From assembly GCA_050248995.1 (NCBI GenBank), contig JBFWRI010000044.1, positions 1 to 7,098 of the forward strand: a stretch of 7,098 nucleotides of DNA, in the 5' to 3' direction. This document shows, one piece after another, positions 1 to 5,023 of this stretch (positions within the stretch are counted from its first letter, which is position 1; every line of letters begins with the position of its first letter). The notes below the pieces were generated by a model. That model saw nothing but the letters and a program-made list of their open reading frames with translations. It had not been told where the DNA came from and ran no database searches. Origin of the DNA: JBFWRI01 sp050248995. GTDB lineage: Bacteria > Pseudomonadota > Alphaproteobacteria > JAIXQD01. The translations under genes and the position numbers were made by a program.

Positions 1-138
1 ATCCTGAACACCGAAGAGATGAACGCCTTGCTGCGGCAGATGGAGGCCACGCCCTTCAGCGGCCAGTGCAACCACGGCCGCCCGACGTTCGTCAAACTGA
101 AGCTGGACGATATTGAGAAGCTGTTCGGCCGCCACTAG
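1..138 (+). CDS. mutL: DNA mismatch repair protein MutL, C-terminal end (partial)
   Basis: The window opens in frame 1 inside a gene that ends at a TAG. The visible 45 residues include CNHGRPTFVKLKLDDIEKLF, which matches the very end of MutL: the CNHGRPT segment followed by the DIEKLFGR terminus. In the family, MutL is the ATP-dependent go-between that couples MutS mismatch recognition to downstream nicking and excision. Only the end of the C-terminal dimerisation domain is present here. The ATPase part lies left of the window, so intactness cannot be judged. The reading frame is open and the end looks normal. No T-tract terminator follows the stop, and a minus-strand promoter about 130 bp downstream points back toward this end of the gene. 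Confidence 0.9.
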   Translation: MLNTEEMNALLRQMEATPFSGQCNHGRPTFVKLKLDDIEKLFGRH

Positions 139-139
139 A

Positions 140-257
140 GGGGGGTAGGGTCGCGGAATCGGCGGGCTTATTCAACACGTTAGTTGATTTAACCCCCTGT
201 ACTTTCGCATACAGGGATAGGAGCAAACGCGGGTCTCACCACTCAAGGCTCTATGTC
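140..257 (-). ncRNA. Putative small structured RNA, antisense toward mutL end
   Basis: A near-consensus minus-strand promoter (264-292) lies in front of DNA with no convincing ORF, so a non-coding transcript starting near 257 is inferred. The predicted RNA has a perfect 7-bp hairpin (arms 210-216 and 195-201, loop of 8). A second 5-bp hairpin has arms 183-187 and 172-176. A competing 6-bp pairing of 226-231 with 176-181 would exclude the second hairpin. Next comes a C-rich stretch at 141-150. No intrinsic terminator is visible, so the 3' end is unknown and may lie inside mutL as antisense RNA. I looked for tmRNA, SRP RNA and RNase P landmarks and found none. 6S RNA was considered but I cannot show its long closing stem. 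A 24-codon TTG-started ORF exists in it but resembles nothing I know. The family is unassigned. Confidence 0.4.
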
Positions 258-263
258 AGATAG

Positions 264-292
264 ATTATAACAGAAAGCAGAACCGGAATCAA
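264..292 (-). promoter_or_regulatory. Strong sigma70-type promoter facing mutL
   Basis: Read on the minus strand, the -35 box TTGATT (287-292, 4 of 6 consensus) is separated by exactly 17 bp from a perfect -10 box TATAAT (264-269). Initiation is expected near 257. It sits about 85 bp beyond the stop of the DUF2155 gene and there is no coding gene downstream on this strand before mutL, which is encoded on the other strand. It is therefore assigned to the putative small RNA. The match is the best -10 in the window. Confidence 0.6.
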
Positions 293-315
293 AGCTTACT
301 GCATTTACATAAGGT

Positions 316-360
316 GGTATGCGCCTAGCGCGTCAGCTCTCTGAGTAGAGACGGGATACC
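316..360. other. Three-way-junction-like inverted-repeat structure
   Basis: An outer 5-bp stem (GGTAT at 316-320 with ATACC at 356-360) encloses two hairpins: GCGC/GCGC with a 3-base loop (321-331) and TCTCT/AGAGA with a 4-base loop (338-351). It lies 15 bp beyond the stop of the DUF2155 gene, so on the minus strand it would form in the 3' untranslated region of the NDUFA12-mlaD-DUF2155 mRNA. There is no T-tract after it, so it is not a standard intrinsic terminator. An mRNA-end stabilising or processing structure is possible, and so is chance, since each stem is short. Confidence 0.3.
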
Positions 361-375
361 AAAAAGTTCCATAGA

Positions 376-786
376 TTATTCTGCAGCAGGCGGCGCATCG
401 GTTGCCGGCGCCGGGCTGCCAAGGCGGATTTTGCAATCAACAACCCAGATGTCATATACGGGATGCTCGAGCGGGCTCATCGCGGCGGATGACGCGAACA
501 TCCAGCCGGAGAACCAGCGTTTGCCGAAAGCGTCAGCCTTTATTTCGTCGATCTCTATGAACGCCGCTGCTTCCGGTTGTTCTTCAGGCGGGGTTTTCTG
601 GCAGGTGCGCACGGTGATATAGAGCGTGCCGAAACGCACGCCATCGTTCAGCGTGACATCCATTTCCTTGACTTGCCCTGTAATCTTGTCGACCCCACGC
701 AGTACAGCGGCCTTGTACAGGTCATAGGTAACGGCCTGCGCCGTAGCGGCGTAGAAAATAATAAGTGCGGCAACAAAGGCGCGCAC
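376..786 (-). CDS. DUF2155 domain-containing secreted protein
   Basis: Predicted exported protein of 136 residues belonging to the DUF2155 family, which is typical of Alphaproteobacteria and has no established function. The diagnostic stretches are AAVLRGVDKITGQ (about 26-38), VRFGTLYITVRTCQK (50-64), EAAAFIEIDEIK (72-83) and FSGWMFASS...LEHPVYDIWVVDC (92-118). Cys62 and Cys118 could form a disulfide in the periplasm. The start chosen is GTG at 784-786, 4 bp after the mlaD stop. It gives a short signal peptide with a hydrophobic core (residues 4-15) and an AQA cleavage site near residue 18. It has no clear Shine-Dalgarno and would rely on coupling to mlaD. A GTG at 868-870 has an AGGTGA upstream but would overlap mlaD by 80 bp and add a long arginine-rich leader. 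The gene is last in the operon and has a Pro/Ala-rich tail. Confidence 0.85.
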   Translation of the reverse strand: MRAFVAALIIFYAATAQAVTYDLYKAAVLRGVDKITGQVKEMDVTLNDGVRFGTLYITVRTCQKTPPEEQPEAAAFIEIDEIKADAFGKRWFSGWMFASSAAMSPLEHPVYDIWVVDCKIRLGSPAPATDAPPAAE

Positions 787-790
787 TGCG

Positions 791-1303
791 TTACGGATGC
801 GCCGGTTCGGCAGTCGCCGTACCTGTTGCGGGTGCGGCCGCAGGCTGGCTGTCTTTATTACCGCCGGCACTGAAGATCACCTGGCCCAGCAGCTGTTCAA
901 GGTTAGGTGATGTTTGCGTATACTGGATGCGGCTGCCGGGCTCAAGCACCTGTTCTTCGCCGCCAACTTCCAGTGAGATGTACTTGCCACCCATAAGGCC
1001 CTCGCTGGCGATCAGCGCCACTGTATCCTTCGGCAGCCTGATATGGCCATCAAGCGTCAGCGTCAGCTCGGCCATGAAGGTTTCCGGGTTCAGCCGCTGT
1101 TTCAATACATTGCCGACCTTGACGCCTGACAACATGACATCGGCACCTGACTTAAGGCCATCGATGCGCGTGAACTGTGCTGTCAGCATATATCCGTCAT
1201 CAACGACGCCGCTGTCGCTTTTTTGGTAGGCCATGGCCAGGAAGCCGATGGCGACAACCAGCACCAGTGCGCCAAGGATTGTTTCAAATACACTGCGTCC
1301 CAT
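791..1303 (-). CDS. mlaD: Outer membrane lipid asymmetry protein MlaD
   Basis: MCE-domain substrate-binding protein of the Mla pathway, which moves phospholipids between the inner and outer membranes. It normally forms a hexameric ring on the MlaFEB ABC transporter. The 170-residue product has one N-terminal membrane anchor (about residues 8-25). It is followed by the MCE domain with DGLKSGADVMLSGVKVGNV (48-66) and LPKDTVALIASEGLMGGKYISLE (90-112). Then comes the conserved TQTSPNLEQLLGQ helix (129-141). The tail (about 147-170) is Ala/Pro/Thr-rich and probably disordered. The ATG at 1301-1303 is chosen because AGGAGA lies 6 bases upstream; an in-frame extension to 1357 lacks such support and runs inside the preceding gene. 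It follows the NDUFA12-family gene by 10 bp. No mlaE, mlaF or mlaC is in the window, so the transporter partners must lie elsewhere. Confidence 0.93.
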   Translation of the reverse strand: MGRSVFETILGALVLVVAIGFLAMAYQKSDSGVVDDGYMLTAQFTRIDGLKSGADVMLSGVKVGNVLKQRLNPETFMAELTLTLDGHIRLPKDTVALIASEGLMGGKYISLEVGGEEQVLEPGSRIQYTQTSPNLEQLLGQVIFSAGGNKDSQPAAAPATGTATAEPAHP

Positions 1304-1313
1304 TCTGTCTCTC

Positions 1314-1697
1314 CTAAGCTGGAATCCAAGGTTCGTAATCACCGGTAGCTTTGGCACGGCGGCCGCCTTCCAACTGTGAACCGGGCGGGCGGTATGCCGC
1401 CGATGTCGCCGTCATATTCGGCTGGTGTGGTATCTGCCACGATTGCTGGTAAGTGCTATCAATCAGCGGCGCATCAAGTGTGTAATGCAGCCAGCCGTGC
1501 CATTCGGGCGGCACCATGCTGGCTTCGGGAACTCCGGCGTAAACAACCCAGCGCTTGCGGCGGCCACGAACTTCGCGCCGCGCTTCGTAATAATTATTAC
1601 CGGCAGCATCGCGACCGACACGACGGCCGCTAACCAGTGTCGTCAAATGCGTGCCCAGAAGACACAGACGGCGGTAAAGGCTGGGTTTTTGGCTCAT
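1314..1697 (-). CDS. NDUFA12-family NADH:ubiquinone oxidoreductase accessory subunit
   Basis: A 127-residue homologue of mitochondrial complex I subunit NDUFA12 (B17.2), one of the few supernumerary subunits shared with alphaproteobacterial complex I. It is expected at the peripheral-arm/membrane-arm junction on the cytoplasmic side. Family signatures are GNNYYE (33-38), RWVVYAG (49-55), the VPPEWHGWLHY block (62-72), QIPHQPNMT (88-96), AYRPPGS (101-107) and the terminal ATGDYEPWIP (117-126). Length fits bacterial members. The ATG at 1695-1697 is preferred over an upstream ATG near 1736 because GGGAG lies 4 bases before it, and because the upstream ATG falls inside the promoter. First gene of the operon with mlaD and the DUF2155 gene. 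Transcription probably starts near 1710, giving a leader of only about 13 bases. Confidence 0.92.
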   Translation of the reverse strand: MSQKPSLYRRLCLLGTHLTTLVSGRRVGRDAAGNNYYEARREVRGRRKRWVVYAGVPEASMVPPEWHGWLHYTLDAPLIDSTYQQSWQIPHQPNMTATSAAYRPPGSQLEGGRRAKATGDYEPWIPA

Positions 1698-1716
1698 GTA
1701 ACTCCCTTGGCGCCGT

Positions 1717-1744
1717 ATAATATGGCCCATATTCAATAAGTCAA
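1717..1744 (-). promoter_or_regulatory. Sigma70-type promoter of the NDUFA12-mlaD-DUF2155 operon
   Basis: On the minus strand, the -35 box TTGACT (1739-1744, 5 of 6) and -10 box TATTAT (1717-1722, 5 of 6) are separated by 16 bp. The predicted start of transcription is near 1710, just upstream of the AAGGGAG ribosome-binding region of the NDUFA12-family gene. It is back to back with the tRNA-Leu promoter: only 7 bp separate the two -35 boxes. Confidence 0.6.
1719..1733. promoter_or_regulatory. Perfect 15-bp dyad in the promoter spacer (candidate operator)
   Basis: AATATGGCCCATATT is a perfect inverted repeat with 7-base arms and one central base. It overlaps the upstream four bases of the -10 box and fills most of the spacer of the minus-strand promoter. 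A protein bound here would block or remodel RNA polymerase access, so a repressor or a MerR-like spacer-binding regulator is conceivable. No specific regulator is recognised from the motif. Confidence 0.4.
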
Positions 1745-1751
1745 TTTGGCG

Positions 1752-1780
1752 TTGAAAGAATGCGCGGAAATGCGTAAAAA
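1752..1780 (+). promoter_or_regulatory. Sigma70-type promoter of tRNA-Leu
   Basis: The -35 box TTGAAA (1752-1757, 5 of 6) and -10 box TAAAAA (1775-1780, 4 of 6) are separated by 17 bp. Transcription would begin near 1787, leaving about a 9-base leader before the mature tRNA 5' end at 1796. That spacing is normal for a tRNA gene. Confidence 0.55.
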
Positions 1781-1795
1781 CAGGGTCACTTCAGG

Positions 1796-1880
1796 GCGGC
1801 CGTGGCGGAATTGGTAGACGCACTACCTTGAGGTGGTAGCGGGGCGACCCGTGCAGGTTCAAGTCCTGTCGGCCGCACCA
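1796..1880 (+). tRNA. tRNA-Leu (anticodon GAG)
   Basis: A complete class II tRNA. A 7-bp acceptor stem pairs GCGGCCG (1796-1802) with CGGCCGC (1870-1876), followed by discriminator A and an encoded CCA (1878-1880). The anticodon stem CTACC/GGTAG encloses the loop TTGAGGT, placing anticodon GAG at 1830-1832, which reads leucine codons CUC and CUU. A long variable arm containing GGG-GCGA-CCC (about 1841-1850) is as expected for leucine. The T arm pairs GCAGG with CCTGT around TTCAAGT. It ends 7 bp before the stop codon of the convergent rsmD gene, with no intrinsic terminator between them. Confidence 0.97.
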
Positions 1881-1887
1881 TATTTCC

Positions 1888-2436
1888 CTAATCAGCCTTT
1901 ATAAACAGTATCTGTGCAGCGCCGTACCGGCGTGCATCCAGCTGCACAAAGCCTTCGGGCAGTAGAATGGTTTCGTCGCTAGCGGTCTCAACAACCAATA
2001 AAGCGCCAGCTGCCAGCCAGTTTTTTAAGCGCAGCTGCTCCAATGCAACGGGCACAAGATTTTGGCGATACGGCGGGTCAAGAAACACCAGATCACACGG
2101 TTCGTCGGCAACCGGTAACTTCTCGGCGCTTGAAAGAAGGACTTTTGTATCGTCCGTGGCGCCGAACTTCTCGACTGTTGTCTTGACCAGCCGCAGGGCA
2201 TCGCCGTCGTTATCGATGAACGTGCAGTGCGTGGCGCCACGCGATAGTGCTTCAAGACCCAGCGCGCCGGTGCCGCAAAACAAATCGAGCACACGCGCGC
2301 TTTCCGGCAACCCGTAATTGCTGAACAGGATATTGAAGATCGACTCGCGCGCGCGGTCGGCTGTAGGCCGGATGGCGCTATCGTCAGGCGGTGTGGCGAT
2401 AGCCCGCCCCCGCCATTTGCCGGCGACGATTCTCAT
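1888..2436 (-). CDS. rsmD: 16S rRNA (guanine(966)-N(2))-methyltransferase RsmD
   Basis: S-adenosylmethionine-dependent methyltransferase that in the characterised family modifies G966 of 16S rRNA in the assembling small subunit. The 182-residue product has the RsmD N-terminus MRIVAGKWRGR and the segment IRPTADRARESIFNIL (22-37). The SAM-binding motif DLFCGTGALGLEALSRGA is at 51-68, an acidic ribose-binding position follows in FIDND (73-77), and the catalytic DPPY is at 120-123. The length is usual for the family. The ATG at 2434-2436 overlaps the rluB stop as ATGA, which fixes the start and suggests translational coupling. A longer in-frame extension is only the rluB gene read in another frame. 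The gene ends with TAG 7 bp from tRNA-Leu, so readthrough would be antisense to that tRNA. Confidence 0.96.
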   Translation of the reverse strand: MRIVAGKWRGRAIATPPDDSAIRPTADRARESIFNILFSNYGLPESARVLDLFCGTGALGLEALSRGATHCTFIDNDGDALRLVKTTVEKFGATDDTKVLLSSAEKLPVADEPCDLVFLDPPYRQNLVPVALEQLRLKNWLAAGALLVVETASDETILLPEGFVQLDARRYGAAQILFIKAD

Positions 2437-3203
2437 GCCTTGCCCTTGAACGGGCAGGTATCCCGCAACACGCGCTGCGGCACTTCTTCCACATCCTTGC
2501 GTGGTAGTTTGCCCAGCTGGAACGGGCCGTACGCAACGCGGATCAGGCGCGTGACTTCCAGCCCGAAAAAGCCCAACAGTTTTTTGACTTCGCGGTTCTT
2601 GCCTTCGGTCAACGAAATAGCTACCCAACTGTTGCCGCCCTGCGTGGATTCAACTTCCACCTGCGCCGGGCGGTAGCGGATGCCTTCGACCGTCACGCCT
2701 TTTTTCAGGCGGTCGATGATGGATTGCGTGATCTTGCCGTGCACACGCGCACGGTAACGGCGCGTCCAGCCTGTATCAGGATGCTCAAGCCAGCGCGCAA
2801 GGTCGCCGTCATTCGTCAGCAGCAGCAGGCCTTCGGTATTGAAATCCAGCCGCCCGACGGTAACAACACGCGGCAGGCTTTTCGGCAGGATATCGAACAC
2901 GGTGGCGCGGCCGCGCGGATCCTTGTTTGTGGTCAGCGTGCCGGATGGTTTATGAAAACGCCACAGGCGCGCTGGTTCCTCGACCGCTACAACATTGCCG
3001 TCGACCATGATCTTGTCGGCGGCGCTAACATTCAGCGCGGGCGATGTGATTTTCTGGCCGTTGACCTGCACGCGGCCTTCGGCGATCCAGAGTTCGGCAT
3101 CACGGCGGCTGCACAGCCCCGCGCGGGCCATGAACTTGGCTATTCGGTCGCCCGACTTCGCCAGGACTCGGTCACCCTCACGGGGAGCGTCTTTCTTTTC
3201 CAT
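2433..3203 (-). CDS. rluB: 23S rRNA pseudouridine synthase, RluB-like (RsuA/RluB/E/F family)
   Basis: Converts a specific uridine in 23S rRNA to pseudouridine; in Escherichia coli RluB the target is U2605. The 256-residue product has a short charged N-terminus and an S4 RNA-binding domain (about 18-65, with RIAKFMARAGLCSRRDAE). The synthase domain follows with WRFHKPSGTLTTNKDPRGR (81-99). The catalytic motif VGRLDFNTEGLLLLTNDGDL (116-135) places the conserved Asp at 120. NREVKKLL (203-210) and LIRVAYGPFQLG (220-231) are also typical. The ATG at 3201-3203 starts right at the divergent tadA spacer. It lacks a Shine-Dalgarno, and the candidate promoter would place initiation on or next to the start codon. 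The RsuA/RluB/E/F assignment is firm; the exact target uridine is inferred. Confidence 0.92.
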   Translation of the reverse strand: MEKKDAPREGDRVLAKSGDRIAKFMARAGLCSRRDAELWIAEGRVQVNGQKITSPALNVSAADKIMVDGNVVAVEEPARLWRFHKPSGTLTTNKDPRGRATVFDILPKSLPRVVTVGRLDFNTEGLLLLTNDGDLARWLEHPDTGWTRRYRARVHGKITQSIIDRLKKGVTVEGIRYRPAQVEVESTQGGNSWVAISLTEGKNREVKKLLGFFGLEVTRLIRVAYGPFQLGKLPRKDVEEVPQRVLRDTCPFKGKA

Positions 3204-3210
3204 GGCCGCG

Positions 3211-3239
3211 AGTGTAATGTGACAATCATGGAAACACAA
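3211..3239 (-). promoter_or_regulatory. Weak candidate promoter of rluB, -10 shared with tadA
   Basis: On the minus strand, TACACT (3211-3216, 4 of 6) lies 17 bp from TTGTGT (3234-3239, 3 of 6), predicting initiation at about 3204, next to the rluB ATG. On the plus strand, TGTAAT (3213-3218, 5 of 6) overlaps the same bases and would start tadA mRNA near 3225, only a few bases before its ATG, though without a clear -35 box. The two genes have just 24 bp between their start codons. Confidence 0.3.
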
Positions 3240-3686
3240 TCGTTCCCCTTGGGGATTGCCATGGCACTTGAACTGGCACAAAGCGCCGCCGAAAGGGGCG
3301 AAGTGCCAGTCGGCGCCGTTGTTGTGAAAGATGGTGTTGTGCTGGCCACCGCACAGAACCGTGTGGAGCGTGACCGCGACCCGACGGCACACGCCGAGAT
3401 GCTTGCCATTCGCGAGGCCACACAAAAACTGGGCAACAAGTTTTTAAACGGTTGCGATTTATATGTGTCGCTGGAACCCTGTGCGATGTGCGCCGGTGCG
3501 ATTGCCATGGCGCGTGTGCAGCGCGTGGTATTTGCCGCCACTGATCCCAAGGGTGGCGCTGTTCTGCATGGCCCAAAGTTCTTCGACCAGCCGACCTGTC
3601 ATCATCGTCCGGTGATTGAACAGGTTACCGAACACGCGGAGGCAGCGGGTAATGTTTTAAAGGAATTCTTCAAGGCGAAGCGATGA
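3228..3686 (+). CDS. tadA: tRNA-specific adenosine deaminase TadA
   Basis: Zinc-dependent deaminase that converts A34 to inosine in the anticodon of tRNA-Arg(ACG), an essential step in decoding CGN codons. The 152-residue product carries the cytidine/deoxycytidylate deaminase fold: GEVPVGAVVV (24-33), zinc ligand His55 and proton-shuttle Glu57 in TAHAE (53-57), and zinc ligands Cys85 and Cys88 in SLEPCAMC (81-88). Length is normal. The ATG at 3228 gives a typical short N-terminus. The reading frame stays open far upstream, but only because it reads antisense through rluB. No Shine-Dalgarno precedes the ATG; a very short leader or leaderless mRNA is possible. The stop overlaps the xseA start as ATGA, so the two are probably co-transcribed and coupled. 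Confidence 0.95.
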   Translation: METQSFPLGIAMALELAQSAAERGEVPVGAVVVKDGVVLATAQNRVERDRDPTAHAEMLAIREATQKLGNKFLNGCDLYVSLEPCAMCAGAIAMARVQRVVFAATDPKGGAVLHGPKFFDQPTCHHRPVIEQVTEHAEAAGNVLKEFFKAKR

Positions 3687-5023
3687 CCGACGAAACTCCT
3701 TCCCTGCTGGATACCCCACGCCCCGGCCAGAACCTGCCCGAGTTCACGGTGAGCGAGCTGGCCACCGGTATCAAGACGACACTGGAAGAAACGTTCGGCC
3801 GCGTGCGCCTGCGTGGCGAGATCAGCCAGCCGAAGATGTATCCGTCGGGTTTGTACTTTTCACTGAAAGACGAGAATGCCGTCATCGATGCCGTGTGCTG
3901 GAAAGGCACGCTGGGCAAGCTGGCCGTCAAACCCGAAGACGGCATGGATGTTGTTGTCACCGGCAAGGTATCGTCGTATCCCGGGCGCTCGAAGTACCAG
4001 ATTATCGTCGACAGCATGACGCTGGCGGGCCAAGGTGCGCTGTTGAAGATGCTGCAGGACCGCAAGGAGAAACTGCAGAAAGAAGGCCTGTTCGACGACG
4101 CGCGCAAGAAATCGCTGCCGAAGTATCCGCAGACCATCGGCATCATCACGTCGCCGCAGGGCGCGGTTATTAAAGACATTCTGCATCGTCTTGAAGATCG
4201 CTTTCCGGTGCGCGTGCTGCTGTGGCCGGTGGCCGTGCAGGGCGAAAAAGCGGCGCTGGAAGTCGCCAATGCGATTGCCGGCATGAATGCGTTGGAAAAC
4301 GCGCCGGATGTGATTATCGTGGCGCGCGGGGGCGGTTCGCTGGAAGACCTGATGGCCTTCAATGAAGAGATTGTCGTGCGCGCGGCGGCGGCCAGCCGCA
4401 TCCCGCTGATCAGTGGTGTGGGCCACGAACCCGATTACACGCTGATTGATTTTGCCGCTGACGTGCGCGCGCCCACGCCGACAGCGGCGGCCGAACTGGC
4501 AACGCCGGTGCGGCGCGAGCTTCTGCAAGGCCTTGCTTCCGCGCAGCAGCAGCTAAACTATCACCTGCAGAAGCGGCTGGAAACCACCGGCCTGCGCCTG
4601 GAGACACTGAGCCACAAGCTGGGCAGCCCGGCGCGTTATCTTGAACAGCGCCTGCAGGCATTTGACTTCGCCACTGATGGGCTGAAACAGGCGACCGCAC
4701 GGTTGCTGCAAAACCGGCTGCAGTCACTGGCCGCTCTGCATCTGCTGCATCCGCGCGCACTGTTAAAACAAGGCGCCTTGCAGCTGGGACATCATGCCCA
4801 TCGCTTGCAATCTGTTACGCGCGCGATGGACCGCGCCAGACAGAAACTGGAGCAAACCGCATCGCTGCTTGAAAGTTATTCATATCAGCGCATCCTGAAC
4901 AGCGGCTTTGCACTGGTGCGCGGGAAAGACGGTACTGTTGTTACCGCCGCAAAAAGTCTGAAGGCAAAAGACGATATCCAGCTGACATTCGCTGATGGCA
5001 GCAAGGAAGCGGTTATCAAGTAA
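3683..5023 (+). CDS. xseA: Exodeoxyribonuclease VII large subunit
   Basis: Large catalytic subunit of exonuclease VII, which degrades single-stranded DNA to short acid-soluble pieces in repair, acting with several copies of the small subunit XseB (not in this window). The 446-residue product has an N-terminal OB-fold (about 20-115, from FTVSELATGIKTTLEETFG to the region ending IIVDSMTLAG). The catalytic core includes IGIITSPQGAVIKDILHRL (152-170), VARGGGSLEDLMAFNEE (213-229) and ISGVGHEPDYTLIDFAADVR (243-262). A long Leu/Gln/Arg-rich helical region (about 275-400) fits the coiled coil that binds XseB. The end LNSGFALVRG (405-414) is typical. Length matches the family. Translation starts in the ATGA overlap with tadA. 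Its TAA is directly followed by the stop codon of the convergent acyltransferase gene, with no terminator between. Confidence 0.96.
   Translation: MTDETPSLLDTPRPGQNLPEFTVSELATGIKTTLEETFGRVRLRGEISQPKMYPSGLYFSLKDENAVIDAVCWKGTLGKLAVKPEDGMDVVVTGKVSSYPGRSKYQIIVDSMTLAGQGALLKMLQDRKEKLQKEGLFDDARKKSLPKYPQTIGIITSPQGAVIKDILHRLEDRFPVRVLLWPVAVQGEKAALEVANAIAGMNALENAPDVIIVARGGGSLEDLMAFNEEIVVRAAAASRIPLISGVGHEPDYTLIDFAADVRAPTPTAAAELATPVRRELLQGLASAQQQLNYHLQKRLETTGLRLETLSHKLGSPARYLEQRLQAFDFATDGLKQATARLLQNRLQSLAALHLLHPRALLKQGALQLGHHAHRLQSVTRAMDRARQKLEQTASLLESYSYQRILNSGFALVRGKDGTVVTAAKSLKAKDDIQLTFADGSKEAVIK

Noticed and set aside
168..196. DnaA box or CtrA site in the mutL-downstream region
   Set aside because: TTATTCAACA has an extra base compared with a DnaA box, and the TTAG...TTAAC pair has 5 rather than 7 bases between the halves.
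195..216. Intrinsic terminator for mutL or for the putative RNA
   Set aside because: The 7-bp hairpin is perfect but has no T-tract after it on either strand, and on the minus strand it sits in the middle of the predicted RNA.
140..257. tmRNA, SRP RNA or RNase P RNA identity for the putative RNA
   Set aside because: No tRNA-like end with CCA, no recognisable tag ending in small hydrophobic residues, no SRP domain IV loop and no RNase P core motif on either strand.
2724..3227. 168-codon upstream extension of the tadA frame
   Set aside because: It reads antisense through rluB and has no conserved domain. TadA has a normal length and N-terminus from 3228.
3204..3425. 74-codon upstream extension of the rluB frame
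   Set aside because: It reads antisense through tadA and is Cys/His-rich with no family similarity. The ATG at 3201-3203 gives the expected protein.
3670..4528. Minus-strand ORFs of 243 and 222 codons opposite xseA
   Set aside because: Both are shadows of xseA. The Ser/Arg-rich or His/Arg-rich composition and lack of any recognised motif argue against coding.
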